64,000 bases of DNA from Chloroflexota bacterium (GCA_021787595.1 JAJYLQ010000005.1:118055-182054), one strand, 5' to 3'; positions 21,566 through 29,935 are shown, counted from the first letter of the stretch. Translations and numbers: made by a program. Notes: generated by a model from the sequence alone, not told the origin.

Positions 21566-23005
21566 ATGAAAATCCTGCCTGATGTAGCTTTGACCTACGA
21601 TGATGTTCTGCTCGTGCCGCAATATTCGGATGTGGCCTCGCGCCGAAAACTCTCGACTCAAACGCGATTGACGCGCGGGTTGAATCTTCAAATTCCAATC
21701 GTGTCGGCCAACATGGACACGGTGACCGAAAGCGAGATGGCGATCTCGATGGCGCGCGAGGGCGGGATTGGAATCATCCATCGTTTCATGACGATTGACG
21801 AACAGGTCTGGCAGATTCAGCGCGTCAAGAAGACGGAATCGTTCATCGTTGAAAACCCGATCACGCTGACGGTTTCGCATACGGTCGGCGATGTGAAGAA
21901 GATTGTCGCGGAAACCTATACAGGCGGGATTTTGGTTCTAGATGGCGGCGAGCGTTTGGTCGGAATTATTACGACGCGCGATCTTTTATTCGAAAGCGAT
22001 GACAGCAAACAGCTTTCGCAGGTCATGACGCGCGATGTTGTCACCGCACCGCCGGATACGACCCTTGAGCAGGCTGAGAAAATTTTGCACGACCATCGCA
22101 TCGAGAAGCTGCCCCTGGTGGATGCAAACGGCAAACTGGTTGGACTTATCACGATGAAAGACATCATGAAGATTGCAGAATTTCCCAAAGCGACCAAGGA
22201 CGCGCGCGGACGATTGGCAGTCGGCGCAGCGGTGGGAGTCAAGTCAACGGAAATCAAACGCGTCGAACGATTACTCGAAGCCGGCGCAGACTGCATTGTC
22301 GTTGACATCGCACATGGGGATTCCAAACTTGAGATGGATATTATCAAAGCCATTCGCAAACAGTTTTCGTCCGCTCAAATTATCGGCGGGAATGTCGCTA
22401 CGGCGGAAGGGACGCAACGTTTGATTGATGCTGGCGTGGACGCGGTGAAAGTCGGTGTTGGTCCCGGTTCGATTTGCATCACGCGCATCGTCGCGGGCGC
22501 AGGTGTGCCGCAACTGACAGCGGTCATGGATTGCGCGGTGGTGGCGCGCCCGCAAAATATTCCCATCATCGCAGACGGCGGCATCCGTGCATCGGGCGAT
22601 ATCGTCAAAGCGTTGGCGGGCGGCGCGTCCGGCGTGATGATCGGCAGTTTGCTGGCTGGCACGGACGAAAGTCCCGGCCTGTTGATGACGCGTAAAGGTC
22701 ATCGTTATAAAGTATCGCGCGGCATGGCATCGCTTCAAGCCAACGTGGCGCGCAAAGTCCGCGAAGGGGAGGGCGAGATCACGCAGGAAGAAATCGAAGA
22801 TTATGTTTCGGAGGGAGTCGAAGCCGCGGTTCCGTATCGCGGTTCGGCGCGCGAAATGCTCGCGCAGCTTGTCGGCGGATTGCAATCAGGAATGAGCTAT
22901 ACCAACGCGCACAGCGTGGATGAACTGTACGAGAAGGCGGCGTTCGTTCGCATGACGGAAGTGGGATTGTCTGAGTCGCGCCCGCATGATGTGGATGTGA
23001 TGTAA
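21566..23005 (+). CDS. guaB: IMP dehydrogenase
   Basis: 479 residues from ATG at 21566, with GAGGAG eight bases ahead; an upstream in-frame start would translate the repeat and is rejected. It oxidises IMP to XMP with NAD, the rate-limiting step to GMP. (beta/alpha)8 barrel with two CBS domains inserted at about residues 90-205 (VGIITTRDLLF, LVGLITMKDIM). The catalytic loop is GPGSICITRIVAGAGVPQ (Cys nucleophile) and the flap follows DESPG. Allosteric control by purine nucleotides through the CBS pair is known for the family. Confidence 0.97.
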   Translation: MKILPDVALTYDDVLLVPQYSDVASRRKLSTQTRLTRGLNLQIPIVSANMDTVTESEMAISMAREGGIGIIHRFMTIDEQVWQIQRVKKTESFIVENPITLTVSHTVGDVKKIVAETYTGGILVLDGGERLVGIITTRDLLFESDDSKQLSQVMTRDVVTAPPDTTLEQAEKILHDHRIEKLPLVDANGKLVGLITMKDIMKIAEFPKATKDARGRLAVGAAVGVKSTEIKRVERLLEAGADCIVVDIAHGDSKLEMDIIKAIRKQFSSAQIIGGNVATAEGTQRLIDAGVDAVKVGVGPGSICITRIVAGAGVPQLTAVMDCAVVARPQNIPIIADGGIRASGDIVKALAGGASGVMIGSLLAGTDESPGLLMTRKGHRYKVSRGMASLQANVARKVREGEGEITQEEIEDYVSEGVEAAVPYRGSAREMLAQLVGGLQSGMSYTNAHSVDELYEKAAFVRMTEVGLSESRPHDVDVM

Positions 23006-23012
23006 CTTGGTA

Positions 23013-23113
23013 TGTCATTGCGAGGAGTGGCGCCACAGCGCCACGACGAAGCAATCTGCTTGCTTGATACATGAGATTGCTTCGTGGCGCGAGGCGCCAC
23101 TCGCAACGACATG
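23013..23113. repeat. dispersed inverted repeat, family A (copy 4)
   Basis: TGTCATTGCGAGGAGTGGCG ... GAAGCAATCTG ... GAGATTGCTTCGTGG ... CACTCGCAACGACATGA downstream of guaB, able to fold almost end to end. Confidence 0.88.
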
Positions 23114-23181
23114 AATCAAACAATGCGCGTCTTTCCTTGACTTGAAGCGGGTTGCCGTTTTGTAAGGTTATAATTGCGCTT

Positions 23182-24225
23182 ATGGCCGATACCCATCACC
23201 CTTCGACAAGCTCAGGGAGACATCTCGACCCCGAAGCCAGGCCCGATGACCGCGTGGATAACGCTCTGCGTCCGCAAAAGCTGACGGAGTTGATCGGGCA
23301 GGATCAGGTCAAGGAGAATCTTGGGATTCTCATCGCCGCGGCGCGCGGACGCGGTGAAGCTTTGGATCATGTTTTGTTTTACGGCCCTCCAGGTTTGGGA
23401 AAGACAACGCTGGCGCATGTCGTTGCCAACGAGATGGGCGTCAATATCAAAGTGACATCGGGGCCGGCCATCGAACGCGCCGGAGATCTGGCCGCGATCT
23501 TAACGAATCTGCGCGCGGGTGATGTGTTGTTCATTGATGAAGTCCATCGCCTCGGACGCGCCGTCGAAGAAGTGTTGTATCCCGCCATGGAAGATTTCGC
23601 GTTGGATATTGTGATCGGCAAAGGGCCGTCAGCGCGTTCGATCCGGCTCAAGCTGCCGCGCTTCACGGTTGTCGGCGCGACGACGCGGTTGGCGTTGGTC
23701 ACCGCGCCGCTGCGAGCGCGGTTCGGCGCGGTCTATCGTCTCGATTATTATGATCTGGAGGCGATGAAAGCCGTCGTCACGCGCGCCGCGAAATTATTGG
23801 ATGTCCATGTGGATAAGGACGGCGTCGAAGAGATCGGACGAAGGGCGCGCGGTACGCCGCGCGTCGCGTTACGTTTGCTGCGGCGCGTCCGCGATTACGC
23901 CCAGGTGCGCGCAGATGGGATTGTCACGCAAAAGGTCGCGAAAGAAGCGCTCGATCTTTTGCAGGTGGATCCGCTTGGATTGGATGATGTGGATCGCCGC
24001 GTGCTCAAGACGATCATCGAAAAATATGACGGCGGGCCGGTGGGACTCAATACGATCGCCGCGTCCATCAGCGAGGAACAGGATACGATCATGGATGTGG
24101 TCGAGCCGTATCTTTTGCAGTTGGGATTTTTGGATCGCACGCCGCAGGGGCGCGTGGCGACGAAGGCCGCGTACGATCATTTGGGATTGACGTACACGGA
24201 GGAAGGCCAGCCGAGATTATTGTAA
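23182..24225 (+). CDS. ruvB: Holliday junction branch migration ATPase RuvB
   Basis: 347 residues from ATG at 23182. AAA+ motor that drives branch migration with RuvA. Walker [12 protein letters not shown], Walker [10 protein letters not shown], sensor 1 VGATTR, arginine region LRARFG and the C-terminal winged helix ([16 protein letters not shown]). Near the N-terminus is a repeat-encoded insert [13 protein letters not shown] from a CCCTTCGACAAGCTCAGGG palindrome. The ribosome site is weak. It leads a run of same-strand genes with DUF2905, a methyltransferase and queA; ruvB-queA linkage is common in bacteria. Confidence 0.96.
   Translation: MADTHHPSTSSGRHLDPEARPDDRVDNALRPQKLTELIGQDQVKENLGILIAAARGRGEALDHVLFYGPPGLGKTTLAHVVANEMGVNIKVTSGPAIERAGDLAAILTNLRAGDVLFIDEVHRLGRAVEEVLYPAMEDFALDIVIGKGPSARSIRLKLPRFTVVGATTRLALVTAPLRARFGAVYRLDYYDLEAMKAVVTRAAKLLDVHVDKDGVEEIGRRARGTPRVALRLLRRVRDYAQVRADGIVTQKVAKEALDLLQVDPLGLDDVDRRVLKTIIEKYDGGPVGLNTIAASISEEQDTIMDVVEPYLLQLGFLDRTPQGRVATKAAYDHLGLTYTEEGQPRLL
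23199..23217. repeat. CCCTTCGACAAGCTCAGGG palindrome inside ruvB
   Basis: 19 bases, nearly symmetrical, coding PSTSSGR in frame six codons after the RuvB start. This short repeat is widespread in environmental genomes (established knowledge); only one copy was found in the window. Confidence 0.75.
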
Positions 24226-24292
24226 GTTGGAGAGTTGGCATGTTGAAAAGTTTGCGAGTTAACCTTCCAACCTTCAAACCTGGAAACCCAGG
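24226..24292. repeat. family C repeat, intergenic copy
   Basis: GTTGGAGAGTTGGCATG ... GAGTTAACCTTCCAACC ... TTCAAACCTGG between ruvB and the DUF2905 gene, related to the in-gene copy at 6442-6518. Confidence 0.7.
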
Positions 24293-24301
24293 ACCAAGAA
24301 C

Positions 24302-24529
24302 ATGGAAAACATCGCTCGTTATTTAATGATCGGCGGCTTGATCCTGCTTTTGATTGGTGGGGGAGTTTATCTCGCCGCGAAGTTTGGCCTTCCACTGGGC
24401 AGATTGCCCGGCGACATCCGCATCGAGGGACCGAACGGATCGTTCTACTTCCCCATTGTGACTTCCATCGTTCTTTCTTTGATTCTGACAGTCGTCCTGA
24501 ATATCATCATTCGATTGTTTCGTAAATAA
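24302..24529 (+). CDS. DUF2905 family small membrane protein
   Basis: 75 residues with two hydrophobic helices (about 5-25 and 50-70) separated by LGRLPGDIRIEGPNGSFYFP, the hallmark of DUF2905. This family commonly accompanies ruvB or queA. Function unknown. Stop is nine bases before the next ATG. Confidence 0.88.
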   Translation: MENIARYLMIGGLILLLIGGGVYLAAKFGLPLGRLPGDIRIEGPNGSFYFPIVTSIVLSLILTVVLNIIIRLFRK

Positions 24530-24537
24530 GGAATGAA

Positions 24538-25101
24538 ATGATTACAACGATCCTTGGCTATCTCATCATTGTGCAATTCTTTTACCTTGATCGCAGCCGG
24601 CGCGGCGCGGAAGCCAAAAGCTTCGATGCGGGACGATTTGACCGGCGGAGTACAAAGTACATCGGCATCGCGTACCTTGTGTCCATGTTGCTCCTGTTGG
24701 CTTCGTGGATATTCAATTGGCTCGACGTTGGGACGCTTCCCGCGTGGGTTGGCTGGCTGGGAGTTGTGGCTGCCTTGTTTGGATTGCTCTTTCGCTGGTG
24801 GGCGAACCGCGTGCTCGGTCAGTTCTACACGCGGACGCTGAAAGTCGTCGAAAATCAAACCATTGTTCGCGCGGGACCGTATCGCGTGATCCGCCATCCC
24901 GGTTATCTCGGCTCCATCCTGATGTGGAGCGGGGCAGCCGCCGCGACCGCGAATTGGATCGTGTTGTTGATCGTGCTGGCTGTTATGCTTGCTGTTTATA
25001 TCTATCGAATTCAAAATGAAGAGGAGATGCTTCTCGCCGCAAATGCCGAATACACGGAGTATCGAAAGCGGACGTGGAGACTGATTCCGCTTATTTATTA
25101 G
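24538..25101 (+). CDS. isoprenylcysteine carboxyl methyltransferase-like membrane protein
   Basis: 187 residues with about five membrane helices. The conserved core is RAGPYRVIRHPGYLGSILMW and the tail NEEEMLLAANAEYTEYRKRTWRLIP, with SAM-binding RHPGY and the paired Glu. The methyl acceptor is unknown. GGAATGAAATG gives a short ribosome-site spacing. It sits in a same-strand run between DUF2905 and queA, 19 bases from queA. The paralogue at 1949-2500 is a different branch. Confidence 0.85.
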   Translation: MITTILGYLIIVQFFYLDRSRRGAEAKSFDAGRFDRRSTKYIGIAYLVSMLLLLASWIFNWLDVGTLPAWVGWLGVVAALFGLLFRWWANRVLGQFYTRTLKVVENQTIVRAGPYRVIRHPGYLGSILMWSGAAAATANWIVLLIVLAVMLAVYIYRIQNEEEMLLAANAEYTEYRKRTWRLIPLIY

Positions 25102-25120
25102 TTTTCTGCGTATAAGAACC

Positions 25121-26170
25121 TTGAAAACGCACGACTTCGATTACAACCTCCCCGAATCTTTCATCGCGCAGACGCCCGTCGAGCCGCGCGATTCTTCGCG
25201 TCTTCTCGTGCTTCATCGCGACGCGGGAAACGCGGAGCATAAAATCTTCCGCGAGATCGGCGAATATCTTCATCCAAATGATTTGCTGGTTTTGAATCAG
25301 ACGCGCGTCATCCCGGCGCGCATCTACGCGCGCAAGCCAACGGGCGGACGCGTCGAATTGCTGCTGCTTCGCCGCCGCGAAGATGAGTTGACTTGGCAAT
25401 GTCTCATTGGCGGAAAAGGGTTGCGCGTAGGCAGTAAGGTAAAAGTCGAGGAAGGACCGGACGCTGAAATCGTCGAAGTGCTAAATGGATCGGAACGCCT
25501 CGTTCGATTTTCTGAGCCAATCGAGCCGTATTTTCCAAAGATCGGGAATGTGCCGCTGCCGCCATATATCCACGAAAAGCTGAACGATCCCGAACGCTAT
25601 CAAACCGTCTATGCGCGTGAGCCGGGTTCCGCCGCCGCGCCGACTGCGGGTTTGCATTTCACGCCGCGCTTGCTGGCTGATCTGCAAAGTCAGGGCGTAA
25701 AGATCGCTTATGTTACGCTTCATGTTGGGCTGGACACGTTCGCACCGGTCACGGAAGAGAATCCGCAGAAACATACGATCCACACCGAATGGTGCGAGTT
25801 GACCCGGGAAACCGCAGACATAATCAATCGAACAAAACAATCAGGCGGACGCGTGATCGCGGTGGGAACGACTTCCGTGAGGACGTTGGAAACAGCCGCT
25901 TCGCAAAACGCAAAACGCAATCCACCACTGGCCGCTGACCACTGGTCACTGATTACTGCATTTACAGGCTCTACGTCCCTCTACATTCTTCCCGGTTACC
26001 AATTCAAGGTCGTGGACGCAATGATCACGAATTTTCACCTGCCAAAGTCCACGCTGATCATGCTGGTCAGCGCGTTCGCCGGGCGCGAGCAGATTTTGCG
26101 GACGTACGAGACCGCGAAGCGCGAGGGCTATCGCTTTTATTCGTTTGGCGACGCGATGTTGATTTTATAG
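25121..26170 (+). CDS. queA: S-adenosylmethionine:tRNA ribosyltransferase-isomerase
   Basis: 349 residues starting at TTG (KTHDFDYNLPESFIAQ follows, as in homologues). Adds the cyclopentene ring precursor to preQ1 at the tRNA wobble base, making epoxyqueuosine. Motifs: LPESFIAQTPVEPRDSSRLL, GSAAAPTAGLHFT, HVGLDTFAPV, AVGTTSVRTLE. An in-frame repeat (25924-25959) gives the insert PPLAADHWSLITAF before the conserved LPGYQFKVVDAMITNFHLP. Its last 104 bases overlap the convergent patatin gene. Confidence 0.95.
   Translation: MKTHDFDYNLPESFIAQTPVEPRDSSRLLVLHRDAGNAEHKIFREIGEYLHPNDLLVLNQTRVIPARIYARKPTGGRVELLLLRRREDELTWQCLIGGKGLRVGSKVKVEEGPDAEIVEVLNGSERLVRFSEPIEPYFPKIGNVPLPPYIHEKLNDPERYQTVYAREPGSAAAPTAGLHFTPRLLADLQSQGVKIAYVTLHVGLDTFAPVTEENPQKHTIHTEWCELTRETADIINRTKQSGGRVIAVGTTSVRTLETAASQNAKRNPPLAADHWSLITAFTGSTSLYILPGYQFKVVDAMITNFHLPKSTLIMLVSAFAGREQILRTYETAKREGYRFYSFGDAMLIL
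25924..25959. repeat. family E repeat inside queA
   Basis: CCACTGGCCGCTGACCACTGG / TCACTGATTACTGC: mirrored ACTG units encoding AADHWSLITA. See 2779-2818 and 27896-27929. Confidence 0.75.
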
Positions 26171-27125
26171 CCGCTGCCTGACGAGCCGGTTTGGCTGGCT
26201 GCGGAATCCCATCTGGAATGAAATTCATGGCGCGGTCGCGGTCATCGTTCAGGATCATCTGTCCAAGTTGCTCGCCATAGCGGATCAGCTCCGGGATGTT
26301 GGCCGGGTCGTCCATGGGGAGCACCCGTTCGAGGTCCAGTTGGAAGCGGCGAAAATCCAATCCGTCGAAAAGTTTTTTGACAAGGTCCACCTGCTGGTCT
26401 ATGGCTGAATCCTGGAATGCGTCGAGGATTGGCGTGATGTATTGAATGGGGAGGAAGCGGTTTACTTCTCCCGGCTCGACGGTGTTCGGATCGCGCCCGG
26501 TGCCGAGACTGATGAGTGTGGTCTCCTCCATTTTCCATTTCAACACAAACATGATTTCATACGCGGCGAGATAACATGGATTGCCATACGAACCGACGCC
26601 GCCGTCAACGTAGCGCCCTTCGATGGCCGGGAAATAGGTGGGCGCCGCAGCGGATGCAAGCACCGCTTTGACCACCGGCCAGTCCTCATATTTGTTCTTG
26701 TATGGCTTGATGAAGCGCGTGCGGTTCTCGACCATATCGAATGTGGTGATGACCACGTCAACCGGATGCCCGGCTTTCCATAGATCAACGATCATTTTGC
26801 CGTCCAGGTATCTGGTCAGGGCCTTTTCGAGCGGACGGTTCGAATAACGATGATTGAAAAGCGGCCATAACAAAGTCCGGATGCTTTTATGGAAGATCTC
26901 ATCGCCGAGATCCAAATACAATTGGTTGATGGTTTTCGCATCCAGCCCGGACGCCAGAGCGGCCGCGATGATCGAGCCTGTGGAGGTGCCCGAGGCGAGT
27001 CCCACGCGCGTGTGAAGCGGATAGCCCAGCGATTCTTCCACCAGGGACAATGCCGTGGTGCATATCACGCCCTTGATGCCGCCGCCGTCAATGGCGATGG
27101 CGAGATTCTTGCGGAACGGTTTCAT
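26067..27125 (-). CDS. patatin-like phospholipase
   Basis: 352 residues. The patatin catalytic dyad is present: oxyanion loop AIDGGGIKGV, nucleophile elbow GTSTGS and the aspartate in YVDGGVGSYGNP. It hydrolyses acyl chains from lipids in the cytoplasm or at the inner face of the membrane. The catalytic domain ends near residue 290; the last 40 or so residues are Ser/Arg/Lys-rich (KSTSRRQTNKSDSPRAS) and are encoded antisense to the conserved end of queA, so the natural stop may have been lost. The start has GGAGG six bases before ATG. Confidence 0.88.
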   Translation of the reverse strand: MKPFRKNLAIAIDGGGIKGVICTTALSLVEESLGYPLHTRVGLASGTSTGSIIAAALASGLDAKTINQLYLDLGDEIFHKSIRTLLWPLFNHRYSNRPLEKALTRYLDGKMIVDLWKAGHPVDVVITTFDMVENRTRFIKPYKNKYEDWPVVKAVLASAAAPTYFPAIEGRYVDGGVGSYGNPCYLAAYEIMFVLKWKMEETTLISLGTGRDPNTVEPGEVNRFLPIQYITPILDAFQDSAIDQQVDLVKKLFDGLDFRRFQLDLERVLPMDDPANIPELIRYGEQLGQMILNDDRDRAMNFIPDGIPQPAKPARQAAAIKSTSRRQTNKSDSPRASRSRTSAKSARARRTR

Positions 27126-27182
27126 GCGTCCTCCTTTATTATGGATAGTGTAATGAAAATTGGACGGATTTCAAGTGGGAAA

Positions 27183-27281
27183 TCGTTTGAAGGTTGGAAA
27201 GTTTAAACGTTCGAAGGTTGAACATTCCAACCTGTAAACTTTCAAACCTGCCAGCCGCCAACGTTCAAACGTGCTAACATT
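27183..27281. repeat. family C repeat, intergenic copy upstream of the UDG gene
   Basis: GTTTGAAGGTTGGAAAGTTTAAACGTTCGAAGG followed by inverted and variant units up to CGTTCAAACGTGC. It fills the gap between the divergent patatin and UDG genes. Confidence 0.75.
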
Positions 27282-27286
27282 GAGAT

Positions 27287-28030
27287 ATGCAGACCGATTT
27301 TGATCAATTGAACGAACAGATCATTGCCTGCCGTAAATGTCCGCGGCTGGCGGCGTGGCGCGAGGAAGTGGCGCGGACCAAGCGCAAAGCGTACCAGGAT
27401 TGGGATTATTGGGGCAGGCCCGTTCCCGGCTTTGGCGACCCGAAAGCGCGCGTGCTCGTCGTCGGTCTCGCGCCGGGAGCGCATGGATCGAATCGTACGG
27501 GCCGGCAATTCACCGGCGACGCGTCCGGCGAATTTTTGTATCCCGCGTTGTACCGCGCGGGGTTTGCCAGCCAGCCGAATGCGACCAGCCGCGAGGATGG
27601 TTTGAGGTTGCACGATATGTACATCACAGCATCCGGTCGCTGTGCGCCTCCGGCAAACAAGCCGACAACGGAAGAACTCGATCATTGCCAGCCATTTCTG
27701 GAACGCGAGATTGAAATTATCAAACCGAAGGTGATCGTTGTTTTGGGACGGATCGCGTTTGGGCGCGTGTTGAAAATATTCTCTCGACAACAGACCGTAG
27801 ACGATAGACCGTTGACCGTCCACAGTCCACGGTCTGTCGTCTTCGCTCACGGCGCGCTCTATAACCTGAACATCGAAAACGGCGCCAAAGGCGGCACTGA
27901 TCCACTGATAACTGCTCACTGGTTACTATGCTCTTATCATCCCAGCCAGCAAAACACGTTGACCGGCAAACTTACCGTAAAAATGTTCGATGCCATCTGG
28001 TCCGAAGCAAAAGAGTTGATCCATGATTGA
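27287..28030 (+). CDS. uracil-DNA glycosylase, family 5 (UDGb type)
   Basis: 247 residues. Removes uracil or other deaminated bases from DNA. Iron-sulfur ligands begin with C15 and C18 (CRKC); motif 1 is GLAPGAHGSNRTGRQFTG, the form of family 5 without the catalytic Asp/Glu of other UDGs, and the motif 2 region is CSYHPSQQN. Two repeats disturb the protein between these motifs: 27791-27842 (SRQQTVDDRPLTVHSPRS) and 27896-27929 (GTDPLITAHWL). Both keep the frame. The stop overlaps the ATG of the peroxiredoxin-like gene by eight bases. Confidence 0.9.
   Translation: MQTDFDQLNEQIIACRKCPRLAAWREEVARTKRKAYQDWDYWGRPVPGFGDPKARVLVVGLAPGAHGSNRTGRQFTGDASGEFLYPALYRAGFASQPNATSREDGLRLHDMYITASGRCAPPANKPTTEELDHCQPFLEREIEIIKPKVIVVLGRIAFGRVLKIFSRQQTVDDRPLTVHSPRSVVFAHGALYNLNIENGAKGGTDPLITAHWLLCSYHPSQQNTLTGKLTVKMFDAIWSEAKELIHD
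27791..27842. repeat. family D repeat inside the UDG gene
   Basis: CAGACCGTAGACGATAGACC / GACCGTCCACAGTCCACGGTC mirrored units, in frame. Relatives at 6194-6243 and 50735-50794. Confidence 0.8.
27896..27929. repeat. family E repeat inside the UDG gene
   Basis: CACTGATCCACTGATAACTG / CTCACTGGTTACTA, in frame, encoding TDPLITAHWLL directly before the active-site CSYHPS motif. Relatives at 2779-2818 and 25924-25959. Confidence 0.7.
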
Positions 28031-28499
28031 ACTTCTCCAGCCGGGCGAGCCTGCGCCGGATTTCGAACTCAGCGATTTGCATGGAAAATTCATCCGCCTT
28101 TCGGATTATCGCGGCAAACCGGTTGTGCTGGCTTTTCTGCGCGGCTTCAGATGACCGTTTTGCCGCGCGCAGTTGGCGCGCTTCCGAAATGATTACAATG
28201 AGTTCACAAAACGCGGCTCTGAGATTTTGGCGATCGGCCCGGATTCGACCAGCAGGTTTCTCGAATATTGGGCGGAGGAAAAACTTCCGTTTGTCGGGCT
28301 GCCCGATCCAGGTCATGCGGCGGCGCGGCGCTACAGGCAGGAGGTGAATCTCTTCAAGCTCGGACGCATGCCGCTCGTCTGCGTGGTGGATGCGGATGGC
28401 ATGATCCGTTATGCCCATTACGGCGCATCCATGTCTGATATTCCCGAAAATAAAATTTTGCTCGGCGTAATAGATCAATTGAACGCGGCATCCAAGTAA
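28023..28499 (+). CDS. peroxiredoxin/thioredoxin-fold protein, candidate selenoprotein (TGA at codon 44)
   Basis: From ATG at 28023 the frame reads MIELLQPGEPAPDFELSDL, a typical AhpC/TSA-redoxin start, to AFLRGFR, then TGA at 28152-28154, then PFCRAQLARFRNDYNEF and on to TAA at 28497-28499: 158 residues if the TGA is read. The TGA stands exactly where homologues have the first Cys of the CPFC redox motif, giving U44-P-F-C47. A GC-rich hairpin follows at the distance expected for a bacterial SECIS. It would be a thiol/selenol peroxidase or reductase in the cytosol. The alternative is a nonsense mutation of a Cys codon. It overlaps the UDG stop by eight bases and abuts the next gene. Confidence 0.75.
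28165..28181 (+). promoter_or_regulatory. candidate bacterial SECIS hairpin
   Basis: GCGCGC (28165-28170), loop AGTTG, GCGCGC (28176-28181). Sixteen bases separate the TGA from the loop, and a G is among the first two loop bases; both agree with the published general bSECIS description as I recall it. The six-base stem is short but all G-C. It lies inside the coding frame, as bacterial SECIS elements do. Confidence 0.6.
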
Positions 28500-28500
28500 C

Positions 28501-29535
28501 ATGTCACTGGGACAAATTGCTTTCCTGGGTTCGGGCGAGACCTCGCTTGCCGGAGGCCGCATTTTTGAATCGCTGGCGCGCGCCGCGCCTCAGCCATTGC
28601 GGATTGCGCTGCTCGAGACGCCTGCCGGCTTCGAGTTGAATTCGCATCAGGTCGCGGGACGTGTGGCGGACTTTTTGAAAACCCGATTGCAAAACTATAA
28701 CCCGGCGATTGACGTGATCCCGGCGCGCAAGCGCGGCACGCCATTCAGCCCGGACGATCCTGAAATTCTCAGGCCGCTTCTATATGCCAATATGATTTTC
28801 ATGGGGCCCGGCAGCCCCACCTATGCGACGCGCCAACTGCGCGGTTCACTGGCTTGGGACATTATCCGCGCTCGTCATCGCCTCGGCGCGACGCTGGCTT
28901 TTGCATCTGCCGCCACAATTTCCATCGGCGCGTGGGCTTTGCCGGTTTATGAAATTTATAAAGTGGGACAGGATGTTTACGTTGAACAAGGCTTGGATCT
29001 GTTTGCGGATTACGGAATGCGGCTTTCGTTTGTCCCGCATTGGAACAACGCCGACGGCGGCCTCGACCTCGATACCAGCCGATGTTTTATCGGCATGGAA
29101 CGATTCGACATTTGGTGCAAGTCCATACCCGGCGAAAATACAACGCTCGGACTCGACGAACATACCGGCATCATTTTGGATTTCGCAGCGGGCGAATGTG
29201 AGATCGCAGGCGTAAGCACGGTTTCCATCGTCCGCGAATGTGACCCGATGATTCATCCGGCTGGGACAAAGTTTCCATTGAACGAATTGGGCGCACCGGT
29301 CATTCCTGAACCGATAGAAAAAGGTATCCCGCCTGAAGTGTGGGATATGGTCGTCAACGCGCCGCCCATGGATGATGATAAACCGTCTCAGCATGTCGTC
29401 GAACTTGCGGAACAACGACAGCGGGCGCGCGTGAATAAAAATTGGGCTGAGTCTGATAGGTTGCGCGAGCAAATAGGCGCATTGGGTTGGACAGTACAAG
29501 ATACAAAAGAAGGCCAGAAGTTGGTAAAGAGTTAG
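28501..29535 (+). CDS. S51-peptidase/amidotransferase-like domain fused to a CysRS-type C-terminal domain
   Basis: 344 residues in two parts. Residues 1-270 resemble the class I glutamine-amidotransferase/peptidase S51 fold: IAFLGSGETSLAGG, a MGPGSPTYATRQL strand-loop and an elbow-like FASAATISIGAWAL where S51 enzymes have a Ser-Ala-Gly nucleophile. Residues 285-344 (RQRARVNKNWAESDRLREQI, LGWTVQDTKEGQKL) match the C-terminal end of cysteinyl-tRNA synthetase. No HIGH or KMSKS motif exists, so it is not a synthetase. The start is two bases after the candidate selenoprotein stop. Function unknown; a tRNA- or cysteine-related hydrolase is a guess. Confidence 0.75.
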   Translation: MSLGQIAFLGSGETSLAGGRIFESLARAAPQPLRIALLETPAGFELNSHQVAGRVADFLKTRLQNYNPAIDVIPARKRGTPFSPDDPEILRPLLYANMIFMGPGSPTYATRQLRGSLAWDIIRARHRLGATLAFASAATISIGAWALPVYEIYKVGQDVYVEQGLDLFADYGMRLSFVPHWNNADGGLDLDTSRCFIGMERFDIWCKSIPGENTTLGLDEHTGIILDFAAGECEIAGVSTVSIVRECDPMIHPAGTKFPLNELGAPVIPEPIEKGIPPEVWDMVVNAPPMDDDKPSQHVVELAEQRQRARVNKNWAESDRLREQIGALGWTVQDTKEGQKLVKS

Positions 29536-29554
29536 CCCCTTCTTTCACACCAAT

Positions 29555-29935
29555 TTAGAACGTAAAATGTAAAAAGTCTGTGTAAGTTATTGCATAATAG
29601 AGATAGCACGCAGCCAGAACTTGGACACCAAGCAAAATGGCATTTATCCATATCAGGATATTAATCCACAAGGTTCGAGGGGTTTTCCAGGCGGTGAATG
29701 ACAAAATGATGCCGATGATTGCAAGCAGCCCGGAACCAAGATATGGCATGCAGTAAATTGCCTCCAGAGCACTGCCAATCCAGCCTGGTGCATAACCCGA
29801 ATTTGGCGTTACCAAAAGAGCGACTACGATCAACACTCCAAGCAGAAATAGAAGTGGGAATGGTAGAAGAGTGAACACTGCAAAGGATTGCATTGTTCCG
29901 TCATCCATTAGATTTCTGGTATTGTCTTGAGCCAT
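29555..29935 (-). CDS. hypothetical membrane protein
   Basis: 126 residues with three hydrophobic helices (about 18-42, 62-82 and 90-115). No recognised motif. It converges on the previous gene. The ATG lacks a strong ribosome site (GAGGAATGAATGG is upstream). I do not recognise a family. Confidence 0.55.
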   Translation of the reverse strand: MAQDNTRNLMDDGTMQSFAVFTLLPFPLLFLLGVLIVVALLVTPNSGYAPGWIGSALEAIYCMPYLGSGLLAIIGIILSFTAWKTPRTLWINILIWINAILLGVQVLAACYLYYAITYTDFLHFTF

